From Euryarchaeota archaeon UBA24 (GTDB lineage Archaea > Halobacteriota > Halobacteria > Halobacteriales > Hikarchaeaceae), in NCBI GenBank assembly GCA_002503845.1, contig DASO01000006.1, forward strand, positions 77,753 through 120,251: a DNA stretch of 42,499 nt, read 5' to 3'. Below are positions 7,948-15,218 of this stretch, piece after piece. The notes under the pieces were generated by a model, which made no database searches, had not been told where the DNA came from, and saw nothing but the letters and a program-made list of their open reading frames with translations. A program made the translations under genes and the position numbers. Positions within the stretch are counted from its first letter, which is position 1. Each line of letters begins with the position of its first letter.

Positions 7948-8652
7948 CTATGCAGCATCCTTTGCTCCACTTACGGTTTCTATTACAGCATTGAGCCCAT
8001 CGTTGTAGAGTGTATTCCCCACCACGATGGTATCACAACAGCTTCGCATTTGATACGCAGAATCATAATTTGAGATCCCACCTCCGTAAAATAAAGAAGA
8101 TTCTGTTAGAGCGTCGTGGGCAGATTTGACTATTTTGGGGTCGCCCAACATTCCAGAATATTCTATATAGACTATGGGCTGTCTAAGGAATTTTTCTGCT
8201 ACTTTGGCATAGGCTGCAACGTCTTGGGGGGACTGGTCGCAATCCGCATTGGTGTAACGTGCGACTGCAGAATCGGGATTTAAAACTATGTACGCTTCGG
8301 TCCAGGTCAATTCCCAAACTATATTCGGATCTATTTTGGTCCACTCTTTGTGTGCTCCGATAACCCATGCAGAACTATCTGCGTTTAGAACGAGGGGTAC
8401 TAGATATCCATCTAAGCCTTCGTGGTGAACGACAGCGCCGACACTGGAAGGTTCTTGGTAGAGTGGGACGTTAAAATCACTGCATGCTTGTATTACTTCC
8501 TCCATTTTTGAGCTGGTAATCCCAGTGGTCCCACCTATTTCGATTGCGTCAGTTCCTGTCGAGCATACATCTTCATAAGAGATGCCAGGGGGCAGATCTT
8601 TATCAGGATCGAGTTTGAGGATATGATCCCATTTTTGCCAAGGAAACTTCAC
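7948..8652 (-). CDS. Geranylgeranylglyceryl phosphate synthase
   Basis: This 234-residue TIM-barrel enzyme makes the first ether bond of archaeal membrane lipids, joining geranylgeranyl diphosphate to glycerol-1-phosphate. Landmarks are the N-terminal HILKLDPDKD, the TDAIEIGGTTGIT segment, QEPSSVGAV, the YIEYSGMLGD motif, FYGGGISN and VVGNTLYND, which form the phosphate- and prenyl-binding loops of the family. The length and the start WQKWDHILKLDPDK resemble the group found in haloarchaea. The start codon is GTG at 8652; a 13-base palindrome (CTATTT-C-AAATAG on the minus strand) lies 6 bases upstream of it. Confidence 0.93.
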   Translation of the reverse strand: MKFPWQKWDHILKLDPDKDLPPGISYEDVCSTGTDAIEIGGTTGITSSKMEEVIQACSDFNVPLYQEPSSVGAVVHHEGLDGYLVPLVLNADSSAWVIGAHKEWTKIDPNIVWELTWTEAYIVLNPDSAVARYTNADCDQSPQDVAAYAKVAEKFLRQPIVYIEYSGMLGDPKIVKSAHDALTESSLFYGGGISNYDSAYQMRSCCDTIVVGNTLYNDGLNAVIETVSGAKDAA

Positions 8653-8703
8653 TATAAGCTATTTGAAATAGAGAGAGGCAAAAATTCTTTGGAAACATGA
8701 TTT

Positions 8704-8712
8704 CAAAAAAAA
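8704..8712 (-). terminator. Oligo-T terminator after the zinc-ribbon membrane protein gene
   Basis: Directly after the TAA stop of the gene at 8713-9099, the minus strand runs into eight T residues, the kind of U-tract that ends archaeal transcription. Confidence 0.45.
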
Positions 8713-9099
8713 TTATTCTAAAACCGCGGTGCACCAGGGACAAAATGATAAGTCAGGGTCCATATTTCTGCGACAAGTGGGGCATACTAAAGAGGATTCT
8801 TGGGTATTTTTTTGCGCATTTGCGAGGATGTATACATCTACTATGTTTAGGAGATTAACAGCTGCAAGGGCCAGATATGCTTCCAATGGTAATTGGGCGG
8901 CATCTGTAAAAATAACAGATACGCCTCCAGATTCAATTGCATCCATAATAGGAGTGGGTACGACTAAAATTGTAGTGGCGATTGCGAGTAGAAACCAAGT
9001 TACTGCTCGTATCCAGGACTTGAGATATACATGTCCCAAACCTGGGTAGATTAGAGCAAATAAAATGGCGATTATCAGACGCCTATTTCGGGCTATCAC
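8713..9099 (-). CDS. Small membrane protein with C-terminal zinc ribbon
   Basis: A 128-residue protein starting at GTG 9099. Two or three hydrophobic segments are visible (about 7-28, 31-47 and 70-92), followed by a zinc ribbon, CPTCRRNMDPDLSFCPWC, near 108-125. The N-terminal LIYPGLGHVYLKSWIRAV stretch resembles the TM2-like hairpin (GxGHxYxG) seen in many small prokaryotic membrane proteins. Similar zinc-ribbon membrane proteins are common in haloarchaea, but I know of no tested function. It sits alone between aroD and the lipid gene with its own TATA-like element and an oligo-T terminator, so it is probably transcribed separately. Confidence 0.75.
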   Translation of the reverse strand: MIARNRRLIIAILFALIYPGLGHVYLKSWIRAVTWFLLAIATTILVVPTPIMDAIESGGVSVIFTDAAQLPLEAYLALAAVNLLNIVDVYILANAQKNTQESSLVCPTCRRNMDPDLSFCPWCTAVLE

Positions 9100-9120
9100 A
9101 GGAATCTGATGCGGTTCAAT

Positions 9121-9130
9121 TGAATTTAAT
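9121..9130 (-). promoter_or_regulatory. TATA-like element for the zinc-ribbon membrane protein gene
   Basis: Minus-strand ATTAAATTCA is centred about 27 bases before the GTG start at 9099. A perfect 10-base palindrome, TTCAATTGAA (9115-9124), overlaps its downstream edge. Confidence 0.5.
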
Positions 9131-9159
9131 GTTTCGGTGAGGGGAGAGTATGCAATAGG

Positions 9160-9831
9160 TTAAGATAAGGACTTTATCAGATTTCGTAAGGATTCTAGAC
9201 TGTATTGTCCAGGTGCGGTGGTGGTGTTTAAATCGAGAGGTGCATATCCAATTTTAGAACCATAAAAAGGTGCAATTACACGAGAATGACTTCCAAGGGT
9301 CCCCATAGACATCGTTGCCACAAGGTTTCCTGATTGGGTTTGGTTCCAAGTGGCTACCAGAAGATTGGTTATGTCAGATGGGGATTCTGCTGTGACAGAT
9401 AACTTTCCAACGTCGCCTATTTTAGTTGATTCTGTCAAAATAGATTCTAGCTCGAGTAGGGAGGGGGTAGAATTAAAATTATGTGTCGAAATGATAGTGG
9501 AAATGTCGTGTTTTCGTGCATGATCAATGGCCCGCTGCCCGTGCCCAGAAGTGATGGAGGAGAATTCGACGTCTATTGCCTTGACCGAAGGATTGGACAT
9601 AGCGGCACAGAGCAGATCGATGCGAGAGTCATTTTCGGGATAGTTGCCTCCTTCATGTGCCACTCGATTGGTAGCAATAATAGGAATGTCGAGGGAATAT
9701 TGAGATAATTCAGCCAAAGGATCGAGAGAGAGGTCCATTCTGAATTCGATAGCATCTGCTTGATTGACCGAGGTGGGAAGGTTATCTAAACTAGTCATAC
9801 TAGCAGCAAGTACAAACGTGCTAAAGTCCAT
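9160..9831 (-). CDS. aroD: 3-dehydroquinate dehydratase, type I
   Basis: A 223-residue Schiff-base enzyme of the shikimate pathway converting 3-dehydroquinate to 3-dehydroshikimate. The expected catalytic pair is present: His117 in ISTHNF and Lys143 in GDVGKLSV. EFRMDL (29-34) and DVEF (87-90) are typical substrate-binding strands. The gene lies more than 20 kb from ADH synthase and DHQ synthase II, which supply its substrate. A TATA-like element about 25 bases upstream suggests an independent leaderless transcript. Confidence 0.93.
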   Translation of the reverse strand: MDFSTFVLAASMTSLDNLPTSVNQADAIEFRMDLSLDPLAELSQYSLDIPIIATNRVAHEGGNYPENDSRIDLLCAAMSNPSVKAIDVEFSSITSGHGQRAIDHARKHDISTIISTHNFNSTPSLLELESILTESTKIGDVGKLSVTAESPSDITNLLVATWNQTQSGNLVATMSMGTLGSHSRVIAPFYGSKIGYAPLDLNTTTAPGQYSLESLRNLIKSLS

Positions 9832-9850
9832 ATGAAGATCCCGCTCGCAT

Positions 9851-9860
9851 AGTATTTAGC
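9851..9860 (-). promoter_or_regulatory. TATA-like element for aroD
   Basis: Minus-strand GCTAAATACT is centred about 25 bases before the aroD ATG. The rest of the 95-base spacer up to 9926 has no other recognisable feature. Confidence 0.45.
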
Positions 9861-9926
9861 TTATCCGGGGCGGGCATAAACAAGAGATGTGTTAAAGTTC
9901 AGAATAAATTTGAAAAGGTGTGCAAT

Positions 9927-11702
9927 TTATTTTATTTGTAGAGTGGATTTTAAGGATAAATTCAAATCTAATGAAGAAATAGATCCTCCTAAAATTGTAA
10001 TGAAATTTTTGATGGCGTGATCGATAATTGCGACGCTTAATGCGAGGGAGGGGGAGACACCTGCTAAACTTACAACTAAAAGGGTAAATGCACCCTCATA
10101 GAGACCAATTCCCCCAGGAGATAGAGGTAGAACTTTGGCTAAATTCCCAATACTGACAGCAAAGAAGCAGGTGAAAATTAGGGTTAGAAGAGATATGGAT
10201 GGGTCGAAAGAATACAATATTATGATTGCTACAAATACATCTAAAGACCAGATTATAAGACTAAGCACTCCAACGCGAACAAAAATTGCAGGATTAATAG
10301 TAAGTTTTTGAATATTTTCTACGAAATGTTCTAGAGAGGATGAGAAACGCTGGGCGTACAAATCATTACTAAAAATTTTGAGTAACCGAGAGATCCTATT
10401 TCCTTTAGTTTTAGAAGATATGAGTATCAAAGTTAATAAAAATAGTACGAATATAGCAACTAAAATTGCGAGTCGAATTGCTATTTTACCACTCTGAGAT
10501 ATATTTCCAACTGTAATATCAAGAGATGAAAGGGATCCACTTCTTAAAAGGGAAGTTAGTATGAAAACTACTCCGGCAAGTGTGGTGATTGTTAAAAGAT
10601 CAAATAGCCTTTCAAAAAATAATGAAGCGAATCCAGATACATAAGGAATTTTTTTCTTGGACTTTAGTATGTATGCCCTGGCTGCATCCCCAGCCCTCGC
10701 AGGGAAAACTAAGTTGCAGGTTTGGCTTAGGAATATAGATTCAGTTAAGAATTTAAGGGATTCCTGAAAGCCTAATTGGGAAAGGATTTTTTGATAACGA
10801 ATTCCCCGAATTGGCCAAGATAATAGATAGATAAAAATGCTTAGTAATAGATAAATGGGATTGGACATAAAAGTGTAAAATAAATTGAGATCTAAATCAA
10901 GATAATATCCCATCAAGAATAAAGCCAAAAAGGAGATAAAAAAACCAAAAATGGATGAATTGAGAGGGGTTATGCGAGGGGAGATGTAAAATTCGACCCA
11001 GAGTCGGAGAATATTTATTGCCATGGCAAAAACGTCTCGAGCTATATCGACTTTGGTATCTTTTTGAGGGGTCCAAGAAACGGGAAATTCTAATACATTG
11101 AAATTGGAGTTTTGTGCTTTTACTAAAATTTCAGTGTCCCAAAACCAATGGGTATCTTTCAAAGAGGGGGAAAGTTTGAAAAAAATTTCTCGATTGAATG
11201 ATTTGAATCCGCACTGGTGGTCGTATAGCTTAGACCTTAGGAGAAATCGAACTAGAGTATTGAACCCTTTGCTCAAAATAGATCTATGGAAAGGGCGTTT
11301 GGTTTGTGCCCCGGGGAACCATCGGGATCCTGTGGCAATATCCACGGATCCAGAATGAACTGCAGTTATGAGTTGCTCGAGGTGTACATTGTCAGTAGCT
11401 AGATCCGAATCTAGATAAACTAAGACATCACCTTTGGCAATCTCAAATGCTCTGTTTAATGCTTCTCCCCTACCCAATCTAGAGGGACTATGGTAATGTC
11501 TCACTTCGTCATACTTGATAGCAAGATCAGAGGCTATTTTGGGCGTGTCATCTGTGCACCCATCCTCAGCTATAATTAATTCATACGAACCAGGGGGGAG
11601 AAAACTTTTGAGATGATCCAAAGTATCCTCGACTGCGGAAGTGATTGTAGAAGATTCATTGTATGCAGGGAGGACTACGCTTACCGAGACCGGGGGGGCC
11701 AT
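9927..11702 (-). CDS. Family 2 glycosyltransferase fused to a flippase-like membrane domain (AglD-like)
   Basis: This 591-residue protein has two parts. Residues 1 to about 230 are a GT-A glycosyltransferase of the dolichol-phosphate mannose/glucose synthase type: SVVLPAYNES, EDGCTDDT, the metal-binding DSD at 98-100, then GSRWFPGA and HQCGFKSF. Residues from about 240 to 585 hold many membrane helices with the FPARAGDAARAYIL and SPGGIGLYEGAF motifs of the LPG synthase/UPF0104 flippase-like family. This is the architecture of haloarchaeal AglD, which adds the final mannose to dolichol phosphate for S-layer N-glycosylation. The exact sugar and role here are inferred. No other glycosylation gene is nearby. 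Confidence 0.87.
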   Translation of the reverse strand: MAPPVSVSVVLPAYNESSTITSAVEDTLDHLKSFLPPGSYELIIAEDGCTDDTPKIASDLAIKYDEVRHYHSPSRLGRGEALNRAFEIAKGDVLVYLDSDLATDNVHLEQLITAVHSGSVDIATGSRWFPGAQTKRPFHRSILSKGFNTLVRFLLRSKLYDHQCGFKSFNREIFFKLSPSLKDTHWFWDTEILVKAQNSNFNVLEFPVSWTPQKDTKVDIARDVFAMAINILRLWVEFYISPRITPLNSSIFGFFISFLALFLMGYYLDLDLNLFYTFMSNPIYLLLSIFIYLLSWPIRGIRYQKILSQLGFQESLKFLTESIFLSQTCNLVFPARAGDAARAYILKSKKKIPYVSGFASLFFERLFDLLTITTLAGVVFILTSLLRSGSLSSLDITVGNISQSGKIAIRLAILVAIFVLFLLTLILISSKTKGNRISRLLKIFSNDLYAQRFSSSLEHFVENIQKLTINPAIFVRVGVLSLIIWSLDVFVAIIILYSFDPSISLLTLIFTCFFAVSIGNLAKVLPLSPGGIGLYEGAFTLLVVSLAGVSPSLALSVAIIDHAIKNFITILGGSISSLDLNLSLKSTLQIK

Positions 11703-11783
11703 GCACCGAGACTGAACTTCCTGGAGTATTAATCTTTTGAGCGAGAACGCAGACTATAGTCAGATTAAGTATAGAAAATGAAG

Positions 11784-12818
11784 TTAATTGTCAGGGAGAT
11801 CCATGTCTTCTTTGGTAACAGGTTCCAATTCTAGATCCTTGTCCAACTCAGTCAAGATGCTATCGAGTTTATCTAGTCCAAGTAATTTGAGAGTCTTGGT
11901 ATTGAAATCGAGGCTTTCCAAAGTATCTTCAGTATCAGAGACATCACTGCCAGACAAATGTTTTCCATAGCGTCCTAAGAGAGAGGTGAGTTCTTGAGGT
12001 ATGATTATCGTGGAGGATTCCCCTTCCCCAACAGAAACGATTGTGTTGAGAGCTTTGTTTATGATTGCTCGCTCCCCCATTGCTTCTGCTGCTTTTGCTC
12101 GGAGAACAGTTGAAATGGCACTCCCCTGTGCTTGTAAAATAAGACTTTGTTTTTCCCCTTGAGCACGAATAATGGCTGATTTTTTATTACCTTCTGCTAT
12201 TTCAATTTCACTTCTCCTTTGTCCCTGTGCTTCGAGAATCATTGCGCGTCTGCGTCGTTCGGCGGATGTTTGTTGTTCCATTGCATTTTGGACTTCTTGG
12301 GAAGGACTAACTTCACGGACTTCAACGGACTCAACACGGATTCCCCATGCATCGGTTGGTTTATCTAATTCTTCTCGGATGCGTGTGTTTATGACACCCC
12401 TCTTGCTCAAAGTTTGGTCGAGTTCCATATCTCCAAGAACCGCCCTTAGAGTTGTTTGGGCTAGATTCATCACTGCGATTTTATAGTTTGTGACTTCTAG
12501 GAATGCTTTCTTCGCATCCATGACCCGTATGTATACAACCGCGTCTGCCCTAACAGGAGAATTGTCCCTAGTGATTGCTTCTTGGCGGGGGACATCTAAA
12601 GTTTGGGTCCTCATATCAAATGTATAAGTGCGAGAAACAAATGGCGGAACGAATCGGATTCCAGGATCCAATAAACCGCGGTATTCACCAAAAATTGTTA
12701 GTGCTTTTTTCTCGTATGCATTTACTATAACAACCATCTGTGTAACGATGATAATTGCTAGAATTAACAGTGGTATGGTGGGAAGTAACCCAATTTGTAA
12801 TGGAAGTAAATCTAACAT
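11784..12818 (-). CDS. SPFH/stomatin-like membrane protein
   Basis: A 344-residue prohibitin-homology protein. An N-terminal membrane helix (about 11-34) is followed by VVIVNAYEKKALTIFGEYRG and the stomatin core with GIRFVPPFV, FDMRTQTLDVP, RDNSPVRADAVVYIRV and RTLRAVLG-like segments, then a long charged helix rich in Glu, Arg and Ala (about 190-260) and a tail ending in an acidic stretch. Such proteins form ring or cage assemblies in membranes. The adjacent upstream gene encodes NfeD, the usual partner of bacterial and archaeal stomatins. It is 50 bases downstream of nfeD and also has a TATA-like element of its own. Confidence 0.9.
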   Translation of the reverse strand: MLDLLPLQIGLLPTIPLLILAIIIVTQMVVIVNAYEKKALTIFGEYRGLLDPGIRFVPPFVSRTYTFDMRTQTLDVPRQEAITRDNSPVRADAVVYIRVMDAKKAFLEVTNYKIAVMNLAQTTLRAVLGDMELDQTLSKRGVINTRIREELDKPTDAWGIRVESVEVREVSPSQEVQNAMEQQTSAERRRRAMILEAQGQRRSEIEIAEGNKKSAIIRAQGEKQSLILQAQGSAISTVLRAKAAEAMGERAIINKALNTIVSVGEGESSTIIIPQELTSLLGRYGKHLSGSDVSDTEDTLESLDFNTKTLKLLGLDKLDSILTELDKDLELEPVTKEDMDLPDN

Positions 12819-12840
12819 AAATCGGGTTAGAGTCCTATGT

Positions 12841-12850
12841 ATTAAAGCCT
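12841..12850 (-). promoter_or_regulatory. TATA-like element for the stomatin gene
   Basis: Minus-strand GGCTTTAATA is centred about 27 bases before the stomatin ATG, inside the 50-base spacer after nfeD, so the gene may be transcribed both alone and with nfeD. Confidence 0.4.
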
Positions 12851-12868
12851 ATAGGTATGTCGATAAAA

Positions 12869-13354
12869 TTAAGATTTTTTCGGGTTTAGAGGTTCGACCA
12901 CCAACATGTTTCCACCACCAGGATTCACTACCTTTATTTCGGTTCCAGGGGGGATGGTTTCACCAGTACTTCTAGCTGAATATAGTGAGTCGAATCCACC
13001 ATCATACAGGTTTACCTTTCCACCTTTTGAAGTGACCTGTTCGGCAACATATCCTGTTTTGTCACGCAGACTATCAGCATCCGATGTTCGGAAAAGGCCC
13101 TTTCCACCATAGATATCTAGTGTTCTAAAAAGGTACAGTGCTATTCCACCAAAAATTATCAATAGGACAGAAAGTGCAATAGGATTGTTTAAAGGAGAAA
13201 AGGCCATTCCCAAAAGGCCGGCTGAAATAAGTGCAACTCCCAAGACTATGAAATGAGCACCGGGGACTATCGCTTCCGCAGTGGTCAAGATGATACCTGC
13301 CAGGAGTAAGATTAAAGCTAATGAGACTTGAGGAGGGTTGGAAGAGATAGACAC
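12869..13354 (-). CDS. NfeD family protein, short form
   Basis: A 161-residue membrane protein starting at GTG 13354. Three to four hydrophobic segments occupy about residues 10-75, with an AEAIVPGAHFIVLGVALISAG motif split across two of them. The C-terminal part (about 95-155) has the short strands and Gly pattern of the NfeD OB-fold (GYVAEQV, GKVNLYDG, IPPGTEIKVV). It lacks the ClpP-like protease domain of long NfeD forms. The stomatin neighbour is the expected partner. A TATA-like element lies about 29 bases upstream, with the 11-base repeat TCCGT-G-ACGGA (13367-13377) between it and the start. Confidence 0.87.
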   Translation of the reverse strand: MSISSNPPQVSLALILLLAGIILTTAEAIVPGAHFIVLGVALISAGLLGMAFSPLNNPIALSVLLIIFGGIALYLFRTLDIYGGKGLFRTSDADSLRDKTGYVAEQVTSKGGKVNLYDGGFDSLYSARSTGETIPPGTEIKVVNPGGGNMLVVEPLNPKKS

Positions 13355-13377
13355 AAGATCGAATTATCCGTGACGGA

Positions 13378-13388
13378 CTTAATTTTTG
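13378..13388 (-). promoter_or_regulatory. TATA-like element for nfeD
   Basis: Minus-strand AAAAATTAAG is centred about 29 bases before the nfeD GTG. The TCCGT-G-ACGGA repeat lies just downstream, where a repressor could act; no factor can be named. Confidence 0.45.
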
Positions 13389-13418
13389 CGATGGGAAATC
13401 ATAGATGGAGAAAGTTAT

Positions 13419-13430
13419 AAAAATGAAAAA
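13419..13430 (-). terminator. Oligo-T tract after pyruvate kinase
   Basis: Within 20 bases of the pyk stop codon the minus strand has two runs of five T separated by CA, a plausible archaeal U-tract terminator separating pyk from nfeD. Confidence 0.4.
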
Positions 13431-13438
13431 TTACTTGG

Positions 13439-15172
13439 TCAGAGGATATTTCCATAATAAAGAAGGCCCCTACTCCCATCAAGAGTGACAATACTTTTGT
13501 TTGAAAGAGAATCAGGGATGGAAATTCCGCTTATCATAGGAAGGTTCAGTTCACGAGCTATAAGTGCAACATAACTAGTTAAGCCAGGGCTTTCGTATAA
13601 AATTCCTGAATATTTTTTAGCTAATGTGGGTATTTCTCCTGTGAAAGTATTGGGAATGAAAACAATGGCGCCTTCGGGGATGGAATCGAGGTTGGAAGAA
13701 GATAATCGGAACAGAGGACCAGAAACTCGTCCTGAAACTATACCTTCACCTCTATCAATGATTTCAGATGCGACGTGTACTTGCAATGTTTTTGTAGTAT
13801 TCCAAGAGAGATGCGGTAGCATCCCAGAAATTACAACAACCGTGTCTCCGTCATGTACTATTTTAGAGGTCAATGCCAAAGAAACGGCATGATTAGTTAT
13901 CTCGAATGTTTGTTCGTTTGGCAAAAGTCCTTGTTTAGCAGATACACCCCAGGAAAGTGAAAGCCTGCGGCATAAGTTGTCAGAAGGAAGAACTGCGAAA
14001 ATAGGAACACTAGGTCTAAATTTTGACGTTTTAAGTGCAGTATATCCAGAATCGGAAACGACGATTATGGCGCTTGCTCCAATGTCTCTAGCCAAATAGC
14101 GTGCAGATCTAGAAAGGGCACCTGTATTGGAAGAAACAATTGAAGATACACGTTGTTCGAGTAGATTTGCATACTCATCGCTCGACTCTACTTCGGAGAT
14201 AATGCCATTCATCGTTTTGACCACGCCGATGGGGTCAATGCCAATGGCAGTTTCTCCAGATAACATAACTGCGTCAGTTCCATCTAAGACGGCATTTGCT
14301 ACATCCGATGCCTCAGCTCGGGTGGGGCGGGGAGAAGTCACCATTGATTCTAGCATTTCTGTTGCAGTTATTACCGGCACTCCGGAATCAATGCATTTAT
14401 GAATGATTCTTTTTTGAATCAATGGGACTTCTTGGAGTGGACACTCGACACCGAGGTCTCCTCTTGCAATCATAATACCATAAGAAATTTCGATTATGGA
14501 ATCTAGTTCTGCTAAAGAATCGGATCGCTCTATTTTTGCGATGATAGGAATATCGAGATTGAAATTCTCCATGGAAGATCGAACGGATAGTATATCGGTT
14601 GCACTTCGAATGAAACTGGCTGCTATGAAATCTACATTTTGGGACGAAATAAACTCTAGATCTTTATGGTCTTTTTCAGTGACAGAATCTAAATTTAGTC
14701 GGACCCCAGGTATACTAATACCTTTTTGACTAGTTAATTCACCCCCCGAGATCACTTTTGCAATTACAGAATTTTGTGCAAGTTCCACAATAGTCGTTTC
14801 TATTTTACCATCGTCGAGGAGTATATTGTCACCTACTGAAACCCCAGTCAGAGGGTGAGAAGTTCCGATAGTCAGAGGAGGGGATCCCTGGCCTTCAACA
14901 AATTGAACTAAATCACCAGGAACGAGTTGCAAAGGGGAATCCAAAGAAGTTGTTCGTATCTCAGGGCCTTGCAAATCGAAAAGTATAGAAACAGGATTGT
15001 CAAATTCTTTTTCTGCCTCTCGAATGAGATTTATATAGTGCTCCCATTCGGTGGGCGATCCATGACTTGCATTGATTCTTGCGACAGACATGCCTGCTTC
15101 GATTAATCCACGGATCGTAGGTGCATCGGAGGTTGCAGGTCCTATTGTACAGACGATCTTGGTTTTCCCCAT
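13439..15172 (-). CDS. pyk: Pyruvate kinase with C-terminal PEP-utilizer domain
   Basis: Catalyses the last step of glycolysis, PEP plus ADP to pyruvate plus ATP. The 577-residue protein has the usual barrel (KIVCTIGPATSDAPTI, RINASHG, AKIERSD, ARGDLGVECP, TEMLESM) and a C-domain to about 470, then an extra domain (about 480-577, GIVSGRVSGP, SYVALIAREL, ISG) resembling the phosphohistidine domain of PEP-utilising enzymes. Bacillus-type and haloarchaeal pyruvate kinases carry this domain. The swivel motif normally reads TSHA; here it is TSYV with Tyr534, so it cannot be phosphorylated at His. It lies 46 bases after metG on the same strand, with ppsA upstream; the spacer has a T-rich stretch that could be a terminator or a TATA element. 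Confidence 0.94.
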   Translation of the reverse strand: MGKTKIVCTIGPATSDAPTIRGLIEAGMSVARINASHGSPTEWEHYINLIREAEKEFDNPVSILFDLQGPEIRTTSLDSPLQLVPGDLVQFVEGQGSPPLTIGTSHPLTGVSVGDNILLDDGKIETTIVELAQNSVIAKVISGGELTSQKGISIPGVRLNLDSVTEKDHKDLEFISSQNVDFIAASFIRSATDILSVRSSMENFNLDIPIIAKIERSDSLAELDSIIEISYGIMIARGDLGVECPLQEVPLIQKRIIHKCIDSGVPVITATEMLESMVTSPRPTRAEASDVANAVLDGTDAVMLSGETAIGIDPIGVVKTMNGIISEVESSDEYANLLEQRVSSIVSSNTGALSRSARYLARDIGASAIIVVSDSGYTALKTSKFRPSVPIFAVLPSDNLCRRLSLSWGVSAKQGLLPNEQTFEITNHAVSLALTSKIVHDGDTVVVISGMLPHLSWNTTKTLQVHVASEIIDRGEGIVSGRVSGPLFRLSSSNLDSIPEGAIVFIPNTFTGEIPTLAKKYSGILYESPGLTSYVALIARELNLPMISGISIPDSLSNKSIVTLDGSRGLLYYGNIL

Positions 15173-15218
15173 ATTATAATCATAGTGGGGCCGAAAAAAT
15201 AAGAATGTCTAGATATTA

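Noticed and set aside
8659..8671. 13-base palindrome before the GGGP synthase start as an operator
   Set aside because: Several similar 10-13 base palindromes occur in this window near the number expected by chance; no second copy before a related gene was seen.
11752..11761. Palindrome GACTATAGTC upstream of the glycosyltransferase gene
   Set aside because: A 10-base palindrome is expected by chance in the total intergenic length; TATA spacing is ambiguous here, so I call no promoter.
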